A stretch of 64,000 bases of DNA from JBAIYU01 sp036763085 (GTDB taxonomy: Bacteria; Bacillota; Negativicutes; DSM-1736; Dendrosporobacteraceae), in contig NZ_JBAIYU010000007.1 of NCBI RefSeq assembly GCF_036763085.1, positions 186,001 to 250,000 of the forward strand, written 5' to 3'. Below are positions 15,961-24,446 of the stretch, one piece after another. Below the pieces are notes generated by a model. That model had not been told where the DNA came from, ran no database searches, and worked only from the letters and a program-made list of their open reading frames with translations. Made by a program: the position numbers and the translations under genes. The stretch's first letter is position 1. The number at the start of each line of letters is the position of its first letter.

Positions 15961-17829
15961 CTAGCTGATTTTACAGCCTGCCCGTCGTATATCCCCTTCT
16001 CTTTCTGTATATTTATGCAAATCTAGGTACTCCAGAAGGGGTAGGGCATATTTGCGTGAAGTGTTAATCATATCGCGAAATTCGCCTACTGTTAGGGTAC
16101 TATTGTTGCAAAAATGTACTCTTAATAGGTCAACAATGTATTGAATTGTTTTTCGGTATACATACATATCTCCAGCCTTAACTAACAAACCATGCCTACA
16201 AAGTGTTTCAAATGCAGCCTTAGAAATTTTAGACTGAAGCTTAAGTTTAGCAAAAAAATCCTCAATATTTAATGGTATAATGTGGTTATTTCCTAGCACC
16301 TTTTCTGCTTTTGACAGAAGATCCTGTTCCCACTCAATTTGATTTTCTGCATGCTGTTTATATGCTAAATAGCCTTCTGATAATATAATTTTATTCGTCT
16401 CCTGCCAATAAGTCAGATATTGATGGAAAACTTTTGTACTAACTTTTAACTGCTGTTTTACTAATTCCTGTGATATGCCAGTTTTCTCAGGAAACTCTTT
16501 ATGATAAGTTCTCAATAACTCTTCAATTTGAGATGTAACATTCTGTAGCAAATTTGCATCTATATAATAATTGTTTATAGCAACTATTTTGTTTTCGGCT
16601 TCTAGTTCTTCAAGAGTTTCCTTAATCCCACGCACCGATCTAAAACCGATCATTTTATTTAAATCTTCAACTGTCATAAAACTTGAAGTTTGCTTTAGGG
16701 CATGACCTATAATATCGTTAAGGTTTTCACTATTCAAAGCCTGCGCAAATAGTTTTCTTGATTCTTCAATTTTCCTAGTCCGCTTTGAAACTCCGATTAG
16801 CTTGACACTGCCTAATAGAGTTTGCGGCGAGTAAAGTCTTATTATCCCGGTATCACCCGCAGCTGCACCAATTGGTTCTTCGAGAATTAATTTCATATAA
16901 CCGTCATCGGAATTCTTAAATTTATAGATCCGCCCGATAAATTCCCCTGTACCAATATGAAGTCTAATTCTAGTACCAGTTTCCACTGCACAAAGCCACT
17001 TCACTACTACATCCCATTCTGTGCTTACCTGGGTAACTGCATGTGAGCTTAAAACCATCCCTCGGCGAATCTCTTCAAATTCTGCTCCTGTAATATTTAT
17101 TGCAGCTCTTTGCCCCGCCTCAACCATCTCTACTTTATTACCATGTGTCTCCAAACCTCTTACTCTTACCGAAGCTTCCTTTGGATATAACACTACATTA
17201 TTTCCAGCTACAATTTTTCCACTTAGAACAGTGCCTGTTACGACAGCACCATAGCCTTTTACCGAAAAAACTCTATCTATCCATAATCTAAATGGCGCTT
17301 CGCTGTTACGGGCATCTGCCGTTTGAGCTACCTTAAGCATGCTTGCGCGTAGTTCATTTAAACCCAAACCTGTTGTTGATGAAACATGACAAATAGGCGC
17401 ATTTTCAAGAAAACTATCTTTCACTGCTTCACATATTTCTTCCTGTACTAGTTCCAGCCAGTCTGACGCGACCTTGTCTACCTTATTTAGCACAATTAAC
17501 CCATGCTTAATCCCGTATAAATTAAGCATAGCTAAATGCTCAGTTGTTTGCGGCATGATTCCTTCATCTGCAGCTATAACCAGCAATGCAGCATCAATAC
17601 TACCGCTTCCAGCAAGCATATTTTTTAAATATCGCTCATGCCCAGGAACATCAATAATACCCGCCATGTTACTATCTCCGAGCTCCATTGCCGCAAAACC
17701 AAGATCAATTGAAATACCACGCTTCTTCTCTTCAGTTAAGCGATCGGTATCAACTCCTGTTAAAGCTTTTATTAAAGCGGACTTACCATGATCAACATGT
17801 CCTGCTGTGCCAAAAACTATATACTTCAA
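15961..17829 (-). CDS. selB: Selenocysteine-specific elongation factor SelB
   Basis: GTPase of 622 residues that delivers Sec-tRNA to UGA codons followed by a SECIS hairpin. G1 is GHVDHGKSALIKAL near residue 10, G3 DVPGH near 60 and G4 NKVD near 115. The EF-Tu-like beta-barrels follow (EAPFRLWIDRVFSVKGYGAVVTG region). The last 250 residues are the winged-helix repeats that bind the SECIS. The ATG overlaps the selA stop by four bases, so the two are translationally coupled. A selC tRNA gene was looked for in the neighbouring gaps and not seen, and no gene with an obvious in-frame selenocysteine UGA was found in the window. Confidence 0.95.
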   Translation of the reverse strand: MKYIVFGTAGHVDHGKSALIKALTGVDTDRLTEEKKRGISIDLGFAAMELGDSNMAGIIDVPGHERYLKNMLAGSGSIDAALLVIAADEGIMPQTTEHLAMLNLYGIKHGLIVLNKVDKVASDWLELVQEEICEAVKDSFLENAPICHVSSTTGLGLNELRASMLKVAQTADARNSEAPFRLWIDRVFSVKGYGAVVTGTVLSGKIVAGNNVVLYPKEASVRVRGLETHGNKVEMVEAGQRAAINITGAEFEEIRRGMVLSSHAVTQVSTEWDVVVKWLCAVETGTRIRLHIGTGEFIGRIYKFKNSDDGYMKLILEEPIGAAAGDTGIIRLYSPQTLLGSVKLIGVSKRTRKIEESRKLFAQALNSENLNDIIGHALKQTSSFMTVEDLNKMIGFRSVRGIKETLEELEAENKIVAINNYYIDANLLQNVTSQIEELLRTYHKEFPEKTGISQELVKQQLKVSTKVFHQYLTYWQETNKIILSEGYLAYKQHAENQIEWEQDLLSKAEKVLGNNHIIPLNIEDFFAKLKLQSKISKAAFETLCRHGLLVKAGDMYVYRKTIQYIVDLLRVHFCNNSTLTVGEFRDMINTSRKYALPLLEYLDLHKYTEREGDIRRAGCKIS

Positions 17830-19229
17830 ATACCTCTTCCTTTCGCTAACGCCAGGCAGGCTTCCTTAATCACTGTCATATCCTGTTCAGTTAAACATCT
17901 TACATCAATAATTACCCTGTCTGATTGAACACGGGTTATTATTGGTATCGTCCAATTTCTTAAATGCCGCTCTAAAGTTGCTGTACTTACCTCAGCAGCT
18001 TTTAAACTTACCCCGTAACTCGTAAAGCCCATTTCCGGCATTGCTCCACCGCCAGCTTGTGAATCAGTTTCAACAATATTAGACTGCCACCAAAATTCTG
18101 ATAGTCCTGATAACATAGAGCTCAATCTTGTTGCTTTACCTTCTAGTTCTTCGCGGCTAGTGCACAACATTGATTGCACAGGTACATCTGTTTTTGGATT
18201 TCCCGATATATAATCTATTAGTGTCCCTTCGAGGGCAGCCAATGACAATTTATCTACGCGAATTGCCCTCATAAGAGGATGCTTTTTCATAATTGATATA
18301 TACTCTTTTTTGCCGGCAATAATCCCGGCTTGTCCTGCACCTAGTAACTTATCGCCGCTAAAGGTAACAATATCCACTCCATCCTTGATAACCTCAGCTA
18401 CCGATGGCTCATCCCATTGTCCAGCAGTTATCGGATTTATTGTTCCACTGCCTAGATCCTCTATAACAGGTAAGTTGCTTTTTGCTGCCAATTCAACTAA
18501 TTCTTTATTATCCGGTTCTGAGGTAAAGCCGATAATTCGATAATTACTGGTGTGCACTTTTAAAATTGCAGCAGTATTTTCACTGATTGCATTTGCATAA
18601 TCGCGCAGATGAGTTTTATTAGTAGTTCCTACTTCTACTAGTTTAGCCCCGCTTTGCTTTAATACATCGGGTATTCGAAATGATCCGCCGATTTCTACAA
18701 GTTGCCCCCGGCTGACAATTACCTCTTGCCCGTATGATAATGCGGAAAGTGCTAGCATAACCGCAGCAGCATTATTATTTACAACAATAGCATCCTCAGC
18801 ACCAGTAAGTGCAGCTATTTTAGCTGCTATGTGTGAATAACGGCTGCCACGCTCTCCACTATCAATTAAGTATTCTAAGTTGCTGTAACCGCCTGCAATC
18901 TCAACAACTCTTTCAATTGACCTTTTACTCAAGGGCGCTCTGCCTAAGTTAGTGTGTAGTACTACGCCAGTAGCATTAATCACTCGTTTTAAACTAGGCT
19001 TTACTAGCTTGACTAATCTTGACTTTATTTTCATTAACAAAACCTGTGTAGATATTTCTTCGTCAAGACCAGCTATAATGTTTTGCCTTGCAGCTTCTGT
19101 AGTTTCCTGTACACACTTTAAAAAAAGGCTATGGGGAAGTGTGGTCAGTTCTTCATTTTTCCTTAATTCTCCAATTAATTTATCAACCGAAGGAATATTA
19201 CGTAGGTTATTTTTACTATTATCCATCAT
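17826..19229 (-). CDS. selA: L-seryl-tRNA(Sec) selenium transferase SelA
   Basis: PLP enzyme of 467 residues that converts Ser-tRNA(Sec) to Sec-tRNA(Sec) using selenophosphate. The PLP lysine lies in DIVTFSGDKLLGAGQAG near residue 290, with the conserved RVINATGVVLHTNLGRAPLS block near residue 82. Two adjacent ATGs (19229 and 19226) both follow GGGAG; the second has the better spacing. It forms an operon with selB. Confidence 0.95.
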   Translation of the reverse strand: MMDNSKNNLRNIPSVDKLIGELRKNEELTTLPHSLFLKCVQETTEAARQNIIAGLDEEISTQVLLMKIKSRLVKLVKPSLKRVINATGVVLHTNLGRAPLSKRSIERVVEIAGGYSNLEYLIDSGERGSRYSHIAAKIAALTGAEDAIVVNNNAAAVMLALSALSYGQEVIVSRGQLVEIGGSFRIPDVLKQSGAKLVEVGTTNKTHLRDYANAISENTAAILKVHTSNYRIIGFTSEPDNKELVELAAKSNLPVIEDLGSGTINPITAGQWDEPSVAEVIKDGVDIVTFSGDKLLGAGQAGIIAGKKEYISIMKKHPLMRAIRVDKLSLAALEGTLIDYISGNPKTDVPVQSMLCTSREELEGKATRLSSMLSGLSEFWWQSNIVETDSQAGGGAMPEMGFTSYGVSLKAAEVSTATLERHLRNWTIPIITRVQSDRVIIDVRCLTEQDMTVIKEACLALAKGRGI

Positions 19230-19360
19230 TAACTCCCAAATATTTTATTGGCAAAGCTCGTCGAGTAACTGGTACGCTCTTATATATACAAATTTATATA
19301 TATGAAAAATCATCAGTGTTAATATAATATTCCATAATTACCCTTTATATCCTATTGAGC

Positions 19361-19391
19361 TGTATAAAGATTATCATAATTACACATAATG
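19361..19391 (+). promoter_or_regulatory. Possible forespore-type promoter for the YyaC gene
   Basis: TGTATA (19361-19366), 18 bases, CATAATG (19385-19391) resembles the sigma-F/sigma-G pattern and would fit expression of yyaC in the forespore. The match is loose. Confidence 0.3.
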
Positions 19392-19425
19392 GTAATAGCT
19401 TATACAACTAGACAGGAGTTACTAT

Positions 19426-19992
19426 ATGTTGGAGAATATTATCAAACTAAAAAAACCTGAACTCAAGTTTTCTGTACATAATCCTCAAGCAATGTATGAT
19501 ATTGCAATTAATCTTAGGACCCTGATTGCAGATGCAAAATCTACAGGTCATGAAATTGTCGTCGTTTGCATTGGTACTGACCGCTCTACAGGCGATTCGT
19601 TAGGCCCCTTAACAGGCAGTAAACTCCACTCTCTAAATCTTAATTCCCATGTATACGGTACTTTAGACGACCCGATACATGCAACCAACCTTGCTGATAA
19701 GGTAACCACAATTGGCTCAAGTTACGAGAAGCCTTATATTATTGCAATAGACGCCTGTTTAGGGCGTCTAGAAAGCGTCGGCTGCGTATCGCTGGGGCGT
19801 GGATCCGTAAAGCCAGGAGCTGCCGTCAATAAAGATCTTCCAGCCGTAGGTGATGCCTATATTACCGGTATTGTCAATGTAGGAGGATTTATGGAACATT
19901 TGGTACTGCAAAGTACAAGATTAAATCTCGTTATGAAAATGGCTGATACAATCGCAAATAGTCTTTCTTTCGCAATGCGAACAGTTCATTAA
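19426..19992 (+). CDS. yyaC: YyaC-family putative sporulation protein (DUF1256)
   Basis: A 188-residue protein of the DUF1256 family, related in fold to the spore germination protease GPR. The family hallmarks IVVVCIGTDRSTGDSLGPLTG (residues about 44-64), VYGTLDDPIHATNL (about 80) and IIAIDACLGR (about 105) are all present. In Bacillus the gene is made in the forespore. A role as peptidase is suggested by homology but unproven. GACAGGAG precedes the ATG. Its presence indicates a spore former. It ends against a shared terminator. Confidence 0.88.
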   Translation: MLENIIKLKKPELKFSVHNPQAMYDIAINLRTLIADAKSTGHEIVVVCIGTDRSTGDSLGPLTGSKLHSLNLNSHVYGTLDDPIHATNLADKVTTIGSSYEKPYIIAIDACLGRLESVGCVSLGRGSVKPGAAVNKDLPAVGDAYITGIVNVGGFMEHLVLQSTRLNLVMKMADTIANSLSFAMRTVH

Positions 19993-20001
19993 ATATAAAT
20001 A

Positions 20002-20055
20002 CCTATAATAGAAATAAGTACCAGGAATTATCCTGGTACTTATTTCTATTATAGG
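20002..20055. terminator. Bidirectional terminator, 25-bp perfect palindrome
   Basis: Two perfectly complementary 25-base arms with an ATTA loop, between the convergent yyaC and YkuS-like genes. The right arm includes the last codons and TAA of the YkuS-like gene. Confidence 0.9.
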
Positions 20056-20285
20056 CGTTCTAATTCTTCTAATATTTCTTCAGTACTTTTTCCTGCTGCA
20101 TTGATTATCGGAACATGCACCTGGATATCTTGCATATTCATTATATTATTATCTACCCCGCTTAGAACGATAGCGTCAACTGAATCAATATTAGTATTCT
20201 CTAAATCGACAACGTCATATCCTTCTGTTTCCAACAAATCAGCTAATCGTGATAAATTTTTTTCAATCGCAATTATTCCTTGCAT
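20049..20285 (-). CDS. YkuS-like UPF0180 small protein
   Basis: A 78-residue protein of the UPF0180 family, function unknown. It has the alternating pattern of a small alpha/beta fold: I-A-I-E-K-N-L at the start, a GYDVVDLEN strand near residue 25, then DAIVLSGVDNNIMNM and a C-terminal helix with INAAGKSTEEILEEL. AGGAGGTGAACTA precedes the ATG. A second, related gene lies directly upstream, so this is a tandem pair. Confidence 0.8.
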   Translation of the reverse strand: MQGIIAIEKNLSRLADLLETEGYDVVDLENTNIDSVDAIVLSGVDNNIMNMQDIQVHVPIINAAGKSTEEILEELERL

Positions 20286-20331
20286 TAGTTCACCTCCTTA
20301 TTATTAATTTTGCCAAATTCAGTCTTAATCG

Positions 20332-20568
20332 TTACAGTCTTTCATCTAGACATGATGCAACCTGCTCTGCAGTAAGGCCTGCGGCATTAATAACGGCAGT
20401 ACCGCGAGCAGCTTTTGCTGCGACTGAGCTATTGGTTGGTGCGCCCATATAAATAACAGCCTCGACTGGACGCAAGTTTTCTGCCATATCAACAACCTGA
20501 TAGCCACAATCATTAAGATGCGATTTAATGTCTTCAAGGCCAGTTTCAATCGAAACTAAACGCAACAT
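20332..20568 (-). CDS. YkuS-like UPF0180 small protein, second copy
   Basis: Paralogue of the preceding gene, 78 residues from the ATG at 20568. It shares the layout (VDMAENLRPVEAVIYMG near residue 30 and INAAGLTAEQVASCLDERL at the end). An upstream GTG at 20577 is part of the ribosome site itself and is not a plausible start. The ribosome site AGGAGGTG forms the right arm of a 12-bp hairpin with TTTTT behind it, so translation may be restrained by the same structure that ends the upstream transcript. Confidence 0.8.
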   Translation of the reverse strand: MLRLVSIETGLEDIKSHLNDCGYQVVDMAENLRPVEAVIYMGAPTNSSVAAKAARGTAVINAAGLTAEQVASCLDERL

Positions 20569-20569
20569 A

Positions 20570-20611
20570 AAAAGCACCTCCTAATTTTATTGTTTGCAGA
20601 GGTGCTTTTTT
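20570..20611 (-). terminator. Terminator-like hairpin that contains the ribosome site of the YkuS-like gene
   Basis: On the minus strand AAAAAGCACCTC pairs with GAGGTGCTTTTT across an 18-base loop. It is placed to stop the M23 peptidase transcript. The right arm is also the Shine-Dalgarno of the next gene. Confidence 0.7.
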
Positions 20612-20641
20612 CATGTCTGTTAAGTTTTGCGAAAAGTAATT

Positions 20642-21562
20642 TTACAAAAATTTGGCTGGATTAACTGCATTATTGTTAACTCTAATCTCATAATGAACAT
20701 GAGACCCTGTACTATTGCCCGTACTTCCCATATAAGCTATTATTTGTCCTTTCTGAACCCACTCTCCTTCATCCACAAGATTAAGAGAATTATGACCATA
20801 TAATGATTCAATCCCATTTCCATGGTCAAGCTTTACAAGCTTCCCATAGCCGCCGAACCAACCGCTGAATGCCACGTTACCAGCTGCCGTTGCGTATATT
20901 GGTGTGCCATAATCGTTTGCGATATCAATTCCAGGATGCCAGTCACTGCCGTCGCCGCCCCATGGGGAACTACGCCAGCCAAACCTAGATGTTATTTCGC
21001 CTGCTGCTGGCATCATTGAAGGTGTCGCCGCCCTTTTAGCGTTCCTCTCGATAAGGGCATCTTTTAACTCTAATAGGCTTTCTTCTCGAATAGGCACAAT
21101 TGTTTGTAATTGCGATACTGTACTCATAATTTCTGTTAAGGACGGCTGTACACTGGGGCCTCCTTGTCCGCTATTGTGAGATAAGCGCGATACTGCTGCG
21201 CGAGAAACAGAAGTAACATTAGACTCATTGTTAAATAAATGACGGATTTCAGCGTCTAGATTATTTAATCTGTCTATGTCCTTCTGCAATACCGTTGTAG
21301 TTTTTGCTAGTTCTTTTATTTGTCCGCTTTGAAAATCATTAATTTGCTGCAAATTCTGAATCTCTTGTTTGTATAAAACAGTTTGCTTAACTGCTGATCG
21401 ATAATCTATAAAAAACATACTGAGGCATACTACAATAAAACAAATTGCTACAGTACTATAGCGTAAATACCTTGATGGTATATGAATAATGCGATGATTA
21501 TTTGCATCTCCGGATGATAAGGTGAGAGTATATCTTTTACCTTCTGTTATATCAGACTTCAC
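20642..21562 (-). CDS. M23 family metallopeptidase with N-terminal membrane anchor
   Basis: A 306-residue membrane-anchored peptidoglycan hydrolase or its regulator. One membrane segment lies at residues about 34-50, a coiled coil at about 60-110, a Ser-rich linker, and the M23 (LytM) domain from about 185. Zinc ligands are visible as HPGIDIAND near residue 225 and GSHVHYEIRV near 288, so the site looks active. A GTG start follows GGAGGG. It has the same length and layout as the gene at 22222-23142, with bactofilin between them, so the two probably arose by duplication. Confidence 0.9.
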   Translation of the reverse strand: MKSDITEGKRYTLTLSSGDANNHRIIHIPSRYLRYSTVAICFIVVCLSMFFIDYRSAVKQTVLYKQEIQNLQQINDFQSGQIKELAKTTTVLQKDIDRLNNLDAEIRHLFNNESNVTSVSRAAVSRLSHNSGQGGPSVQPSLTEIMSTVSQLQTIVPIREESLLELKDALIERNAKRAATPSMMPAAGEITSRFGWRSSPWGGDGSDWHPGIDIANDYGTPIYATAAGNVAFSGWFGGYGKLVKLDHGNGIESLYGHNSLNLVDEGEWVQKGQIIAYMGSTGNSTGSHVHYEIRVNNNAVNPAKFL

Positions 21563-21713
21563 TTCGTATCCCTCCGAAATTCTCTATTGGCATTTATTTT
21601 ATATTCTGTAAATTATTGTAAATCCCTTCTCTATGTCCACATTTGATAATAATAAATATTCGATTGTCCAACTTTTTAAGCACTTAATAAAGTATCATTA
21701 ATCGTCATGCAAA

Positions 21714-21748
21714 TGAAAAAAGACATCTCCAGAACGTCCGGAGATGTC
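21714..21748 (-). terminator. Intrinsic terminator of the bactofilin gene
   Basis: GACATCTCC / GGAGATGTC stem followed by TTTTTT on the minus strand. Confidence 0.75.
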
Positions 21749-21787
21749 GTATATTTTTAAGTTGTGATTGAATTATTTACTTTAACA

Positions 21788-22165
21788 CTATGCTATATTT
21801 TCATTAGCATAGCTATCTAACATATCGCTGGCCCCTTTAAATAATGCACCTTCGCCTATTATCAGCGAATTCGCTTTTATATCACCAAACAGCTTTCCGC
21901 TTGCCATTAACTCCAGTCTGCCGGTGGCACTAATATTTCCTTGTACAGTTCCGGAGATGATAACATTTCGAGCCTTAATTGTAGCAGTAACCTTTCCGCC
22001 CTCACCAATAATAATATCGTGTGAGGATTCTATTTCGCCGTCAAAATCACCGTCTATTCTTATTGTACCATTTGCTTTAACTGAACCCTTTAGTTGAGTA
22101 TCTTTACCAATGATAGTTTCGACTTCTCCGATGGAGGCGGCTTTTACTTTTTTTGTACCAAACAT
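21788..22165 (-). CDS. Bactofilin (polymer-forming cytoskeletal protein)
   Basis: A 125-residue protein of the bactofilin family, which self-assembles into filaments under the membrane. The central part (residues about 15-105) is a right-handed beta-helix of short repeats: DTQLKGSVKANGTIRIDGDFDGEI, then HDIIIGEGGKVTATIKA and so on. Bactofilins often work with M23 peptidases to shape cells, and here the gene sits between two M23 genes, in line with a local wall-remodelling complex. Confidence 0.9.
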   Translation of the reverse strand: MFGTKKVKAASIGEVETIIGKDTQLKGSVKANGTIRIDGDFDGEIESSHDIIIGEGGKVTATIKARNVIISGTVQGNISATGRLELMASGKLFGDIKANSLIIGEGALFKGASDMLDSYANENIA

Positions 22166-22221
22166 ATTTCACTCTACCTTTCACATTTATCATTAGTCGA
22201 TTTTCTAACTAGAGAATTTAG

Positions 22222-23142
22222 TTACAAGAAACTGGCAGGATTCACAGCATTACCATTAACTCTGACCTCATAGTGTAAATGCGGCCCAGTACTATATCCG
22301 GTGCTTCCCATATAGGCAATAGTTTCACCTTTTTTTACGAAACTGCCTACACTAACTATATTTCTAGAATTATGAGCATATACAGTAGCAATTCCATTAC
22401 CATGGTCAATTTTAACCATTTTGCCATAGCCGCCGTTCCAACCACTTTCCACGACTTCACCATCAGCAGAGGCAATAATTGGTGTACCGTAACTATTTGC
22501 TATATCTATACCAGGATGCCAATCTCTCCCCCAGCCAATAGGAGAATCCCGCCAGCCAAAGCGTGAAGTTATATCGCCCTCAGTTGGCCATATTGATGGA
22601 GTTACCGCCATTCTGGCATTCTTTGCAATAACCTCATTTCTGAGCTGTTCTATACTTTGCTCACGAGCTTTGACATCGGACTTTAGCAGCTCAACCCACT
22701 CAGAAATTTCTGAGATTGCAGGCTTTGCCAATGGTCCTCCCTGCCCACTGTTCATTGGTACTGAACGGCTGATGCCAGACCTTGAAACACCAGATGATTG
22801 TTCGCTATTTACTAGACGACGAAGTTCAGCTTCTAGACTAGATAATCTATTAAGATCCTCTTGAAGACCTGCCGCGTCTTTAGCTAATTGCTCAATTTGA
22901 GCTTCTTGCGAGCCTTTATTACTTCGCAGAACATCGAGTTCAGACTTCTGTACAGCGGCTACATTTAATTGGTGTTGATAGTTTACATAAGTACCAGTAA
23001 GTAAAAGTGCACCCGCACACAATATTGAAACACCGTATTTTATTACTTTAGCTCGAATACGAAAACTACGTATACCTTGTCCTTTATGAGGTACTATCAT
23101 TATTGTGTACTCTTGCCTTTCAGGTTTTTTTACATCATTCAA
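22222..23142 (-). CDS. M23 family metallopeptidase with N-terminal membrane anchor, second copy
   Basis: A 306-residue paralogue of the 20642-21562 gene. A membrane segment lies at residues about 35-52, a coiled coil follows (KGSQEAQIEQLAKDAAGLQE region), and the M23 domain carries HPGIDIANSYGTP and GPHLHYEVRV as zinc motifs. A conserved NSGQGGPLAKP linker matches NSGQGGPSVQP in the other copy. GGAGGG precedes the ATG. It is likely to be transcribed with bactofilin 56 bases downstream. Confidence 0.9.
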   Translation of the reverse strand: MNDVKKPERQEYTIMIVPHKGQGIRSFRIRAKVIKYGVSILCAGALLLTGTYVNYQHQLNVAAVQKSELDVLRSNKGSQEAQIEQLAKDAAGLQEDLNRLSSLEAELRRLVNSEQSSGVSRSGISRSVPMNSGQGGPLAKPAISEISEWVELLKSDVKAREQSIEQLRNEVIAKNARMAVTPSIWPTEGDITSRFGWRDSPIGWGRDWHPGIDIANSYGTPIIASADGEVVESGWNGGYGKMVKIDHGNGIATVYAHNSRNIVSVGSFVKKGETIAYMGSTGYSTGPHLHYEVRVNGNAVNPASFL

Positions 23143-23211
23143 ACCAAACCCTCCTCAGGCAAAAAGTATATTCCATAAGTGTAAATTACTTCCTTTTATA
23201 TAAAATTCCTG

Positions 23212-23739
23212 CTATTGGGTGATTTTTTTTTCACACGCTTGTGCTATAGCTTGTTTTTCTTCTTCAGTCAGAAAATATGAAGATTGACCTGCTACAACTG
23301 GTTTTCCATATGATCGCGACTCACTTCTGCCAAAAATACTTGATATAACTACACCATTATTGTTCGCGTCAAGAAGAGCTACTGCGAAACTTAAATCACT
23401 ACCTGTATCTTCGAAAGCATTAAATCTAACAACTCCTAGCTTTTGAATACAAGCTTTGGATACTTTGTCAATACGTTTATATTCGGTGGATAGATACTCT
23501 ACTTTGTCTACAACCTGTCGAACTTCATCTATATGGTTCATTAAGAGCTGTTCAAGATTTGCACCTTCAGCCCCCTGCATCATTTTGCGATATCGTTTGT
23601 TCATCTTGGACAATTTAAGATTTATGCTTATAAATATAATAAGTGCAACTAGTATCATTATTGTCATTGCCAATAGCATATATTGTATATTGTTCATAAT
23701 AAATGTCGATAAAACTGTAAGATCAATATTAAAATTCAT
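23212..23739 (-). CDS. DUF4446 family membrane protein
   Basis: A 175-residue protein with one membrane segment (residues about 15-37), a charged helix (to about 90) and a small alpha/beta domain with VVRFNAFEDTGSDLSFAVALL near residue 105. The NAFEDTGSDLSF wording is typical of DUF4446. The family is commonly found near parAB in Bacillota, as here, but its function is unknown. Confidence 0.85.
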   Translation of the reverse strand: MNFNIDLTVLSTFIMNNIQYMLLAMTIMILVALIIFISINLKLSKMNKRYRKMMQGAEGANLEQLLMNHIDEVRQVVDKVEYLSTEYKRIDKVSKACIQKLGVVRFNAFEDTGSDLSFAVALLDANNNGVVISSIFGRSESRSYGKPVVAGQSSYFLTEEEKQAIAQACEKKITQ

Positions 23740-23765
23740 TACTAATCAGACCCCTTAATGATTAA

Positions 23766-24446
23766 TTATAACGGCCATAGAGCTGTTATTATTGCAGCTG
23801 CTGGTATAGCCGGCAAAAGGTTAGCTACTTTAATCTTCTTTATTTCCAGCATTAATATACTAATTGCAATAATCAAAATTCCGCCGGTTGCTGTTAACTC
23901 AGTTATCATTGCTGTTGATAATAGAGTTGTAAATGTTCCAGCTAATAGCGTTATCGTACCTTGGTATAAAAATATTGATACACTCGAAAGCGCAACACCG
24001 ATACCTAGCGTGGAAGCAAAAACTATAGCTGAAATTCCATCAAGCATAGATTTGGCATACAGCGTACTTGAGTCACCAGTTAATCCATCTTGTATAGATC
24101 CAACGACAGCCATAGCACCAACACAGTACACCAGGCTTGCAGTTACAAACCCCTCACCAACATTTCCATACGTAGTACCCAACTTGACAGTCAGCCAGTT
24201 CCCTATTCGGTTTAACAGCGAATCTATATCTATTAGTTCTCCTATAACAGCTCCCATTACTAAACTTAGTATTACAATTAATATATTCTGTGTCTTAAAT
24301 GCCATTTGTAAACCTATTATTCCAACTGCTAACGCTAAGCCTTGCATAATTGTCTGCTGATATCTCACAGGCAAACCGCTCTTAAGCAGCAATCCGACAG
24401 CTGAACCAGCTAAAACCGCAGCCGAGTTTACTAGTGTTCCTTTCAT
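23766..24446 (-). CDS. DUF554 family multi-pass membrane protein
   Basis: A 226-residue protein with six or seven hydrophobic segments. It begins MKGTLVNSAAVLAGSAVGLL and has GAVIGELIDID near residue 85 and GDSSTLYAKSMLDGISAIVFAST near 125, matching DUF554. The fold resembles a small transporter, but no substrate is known. It overlaps the cysteine-desulfurase-like gene by four bases (ATGA), so they are co-translated. Confidence 0.85.
   Translation of the reverse strand: MKGTLVNSAAVLAGSAVGLLLKSGLPVRYQQTIMQGLALAVGIIGLQMAFKTQNILIVILSLVMGAVIGELIDIDSLLNRIGNWLTVKLGTTYGNVGEGFVTASLVYCVGAMAVVGSIQDGLTGDSSTLYAKSMLDGISAIVFASTLGIGVALSSVSIFLYQGTITLLAGTFTTLLSTAMITELTATGGILIIAISILMLEIKKIKVANLLPAIPAAAIITALWPL

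Noticed and set aside
23758..24360. A 200-codon plus-strand frame opposite the DUF554 gene
   Set aside because: It is the mirror of a real membrane-protein gene. The reverse strand of hydrophobic codons often stays open. No ribosome site.
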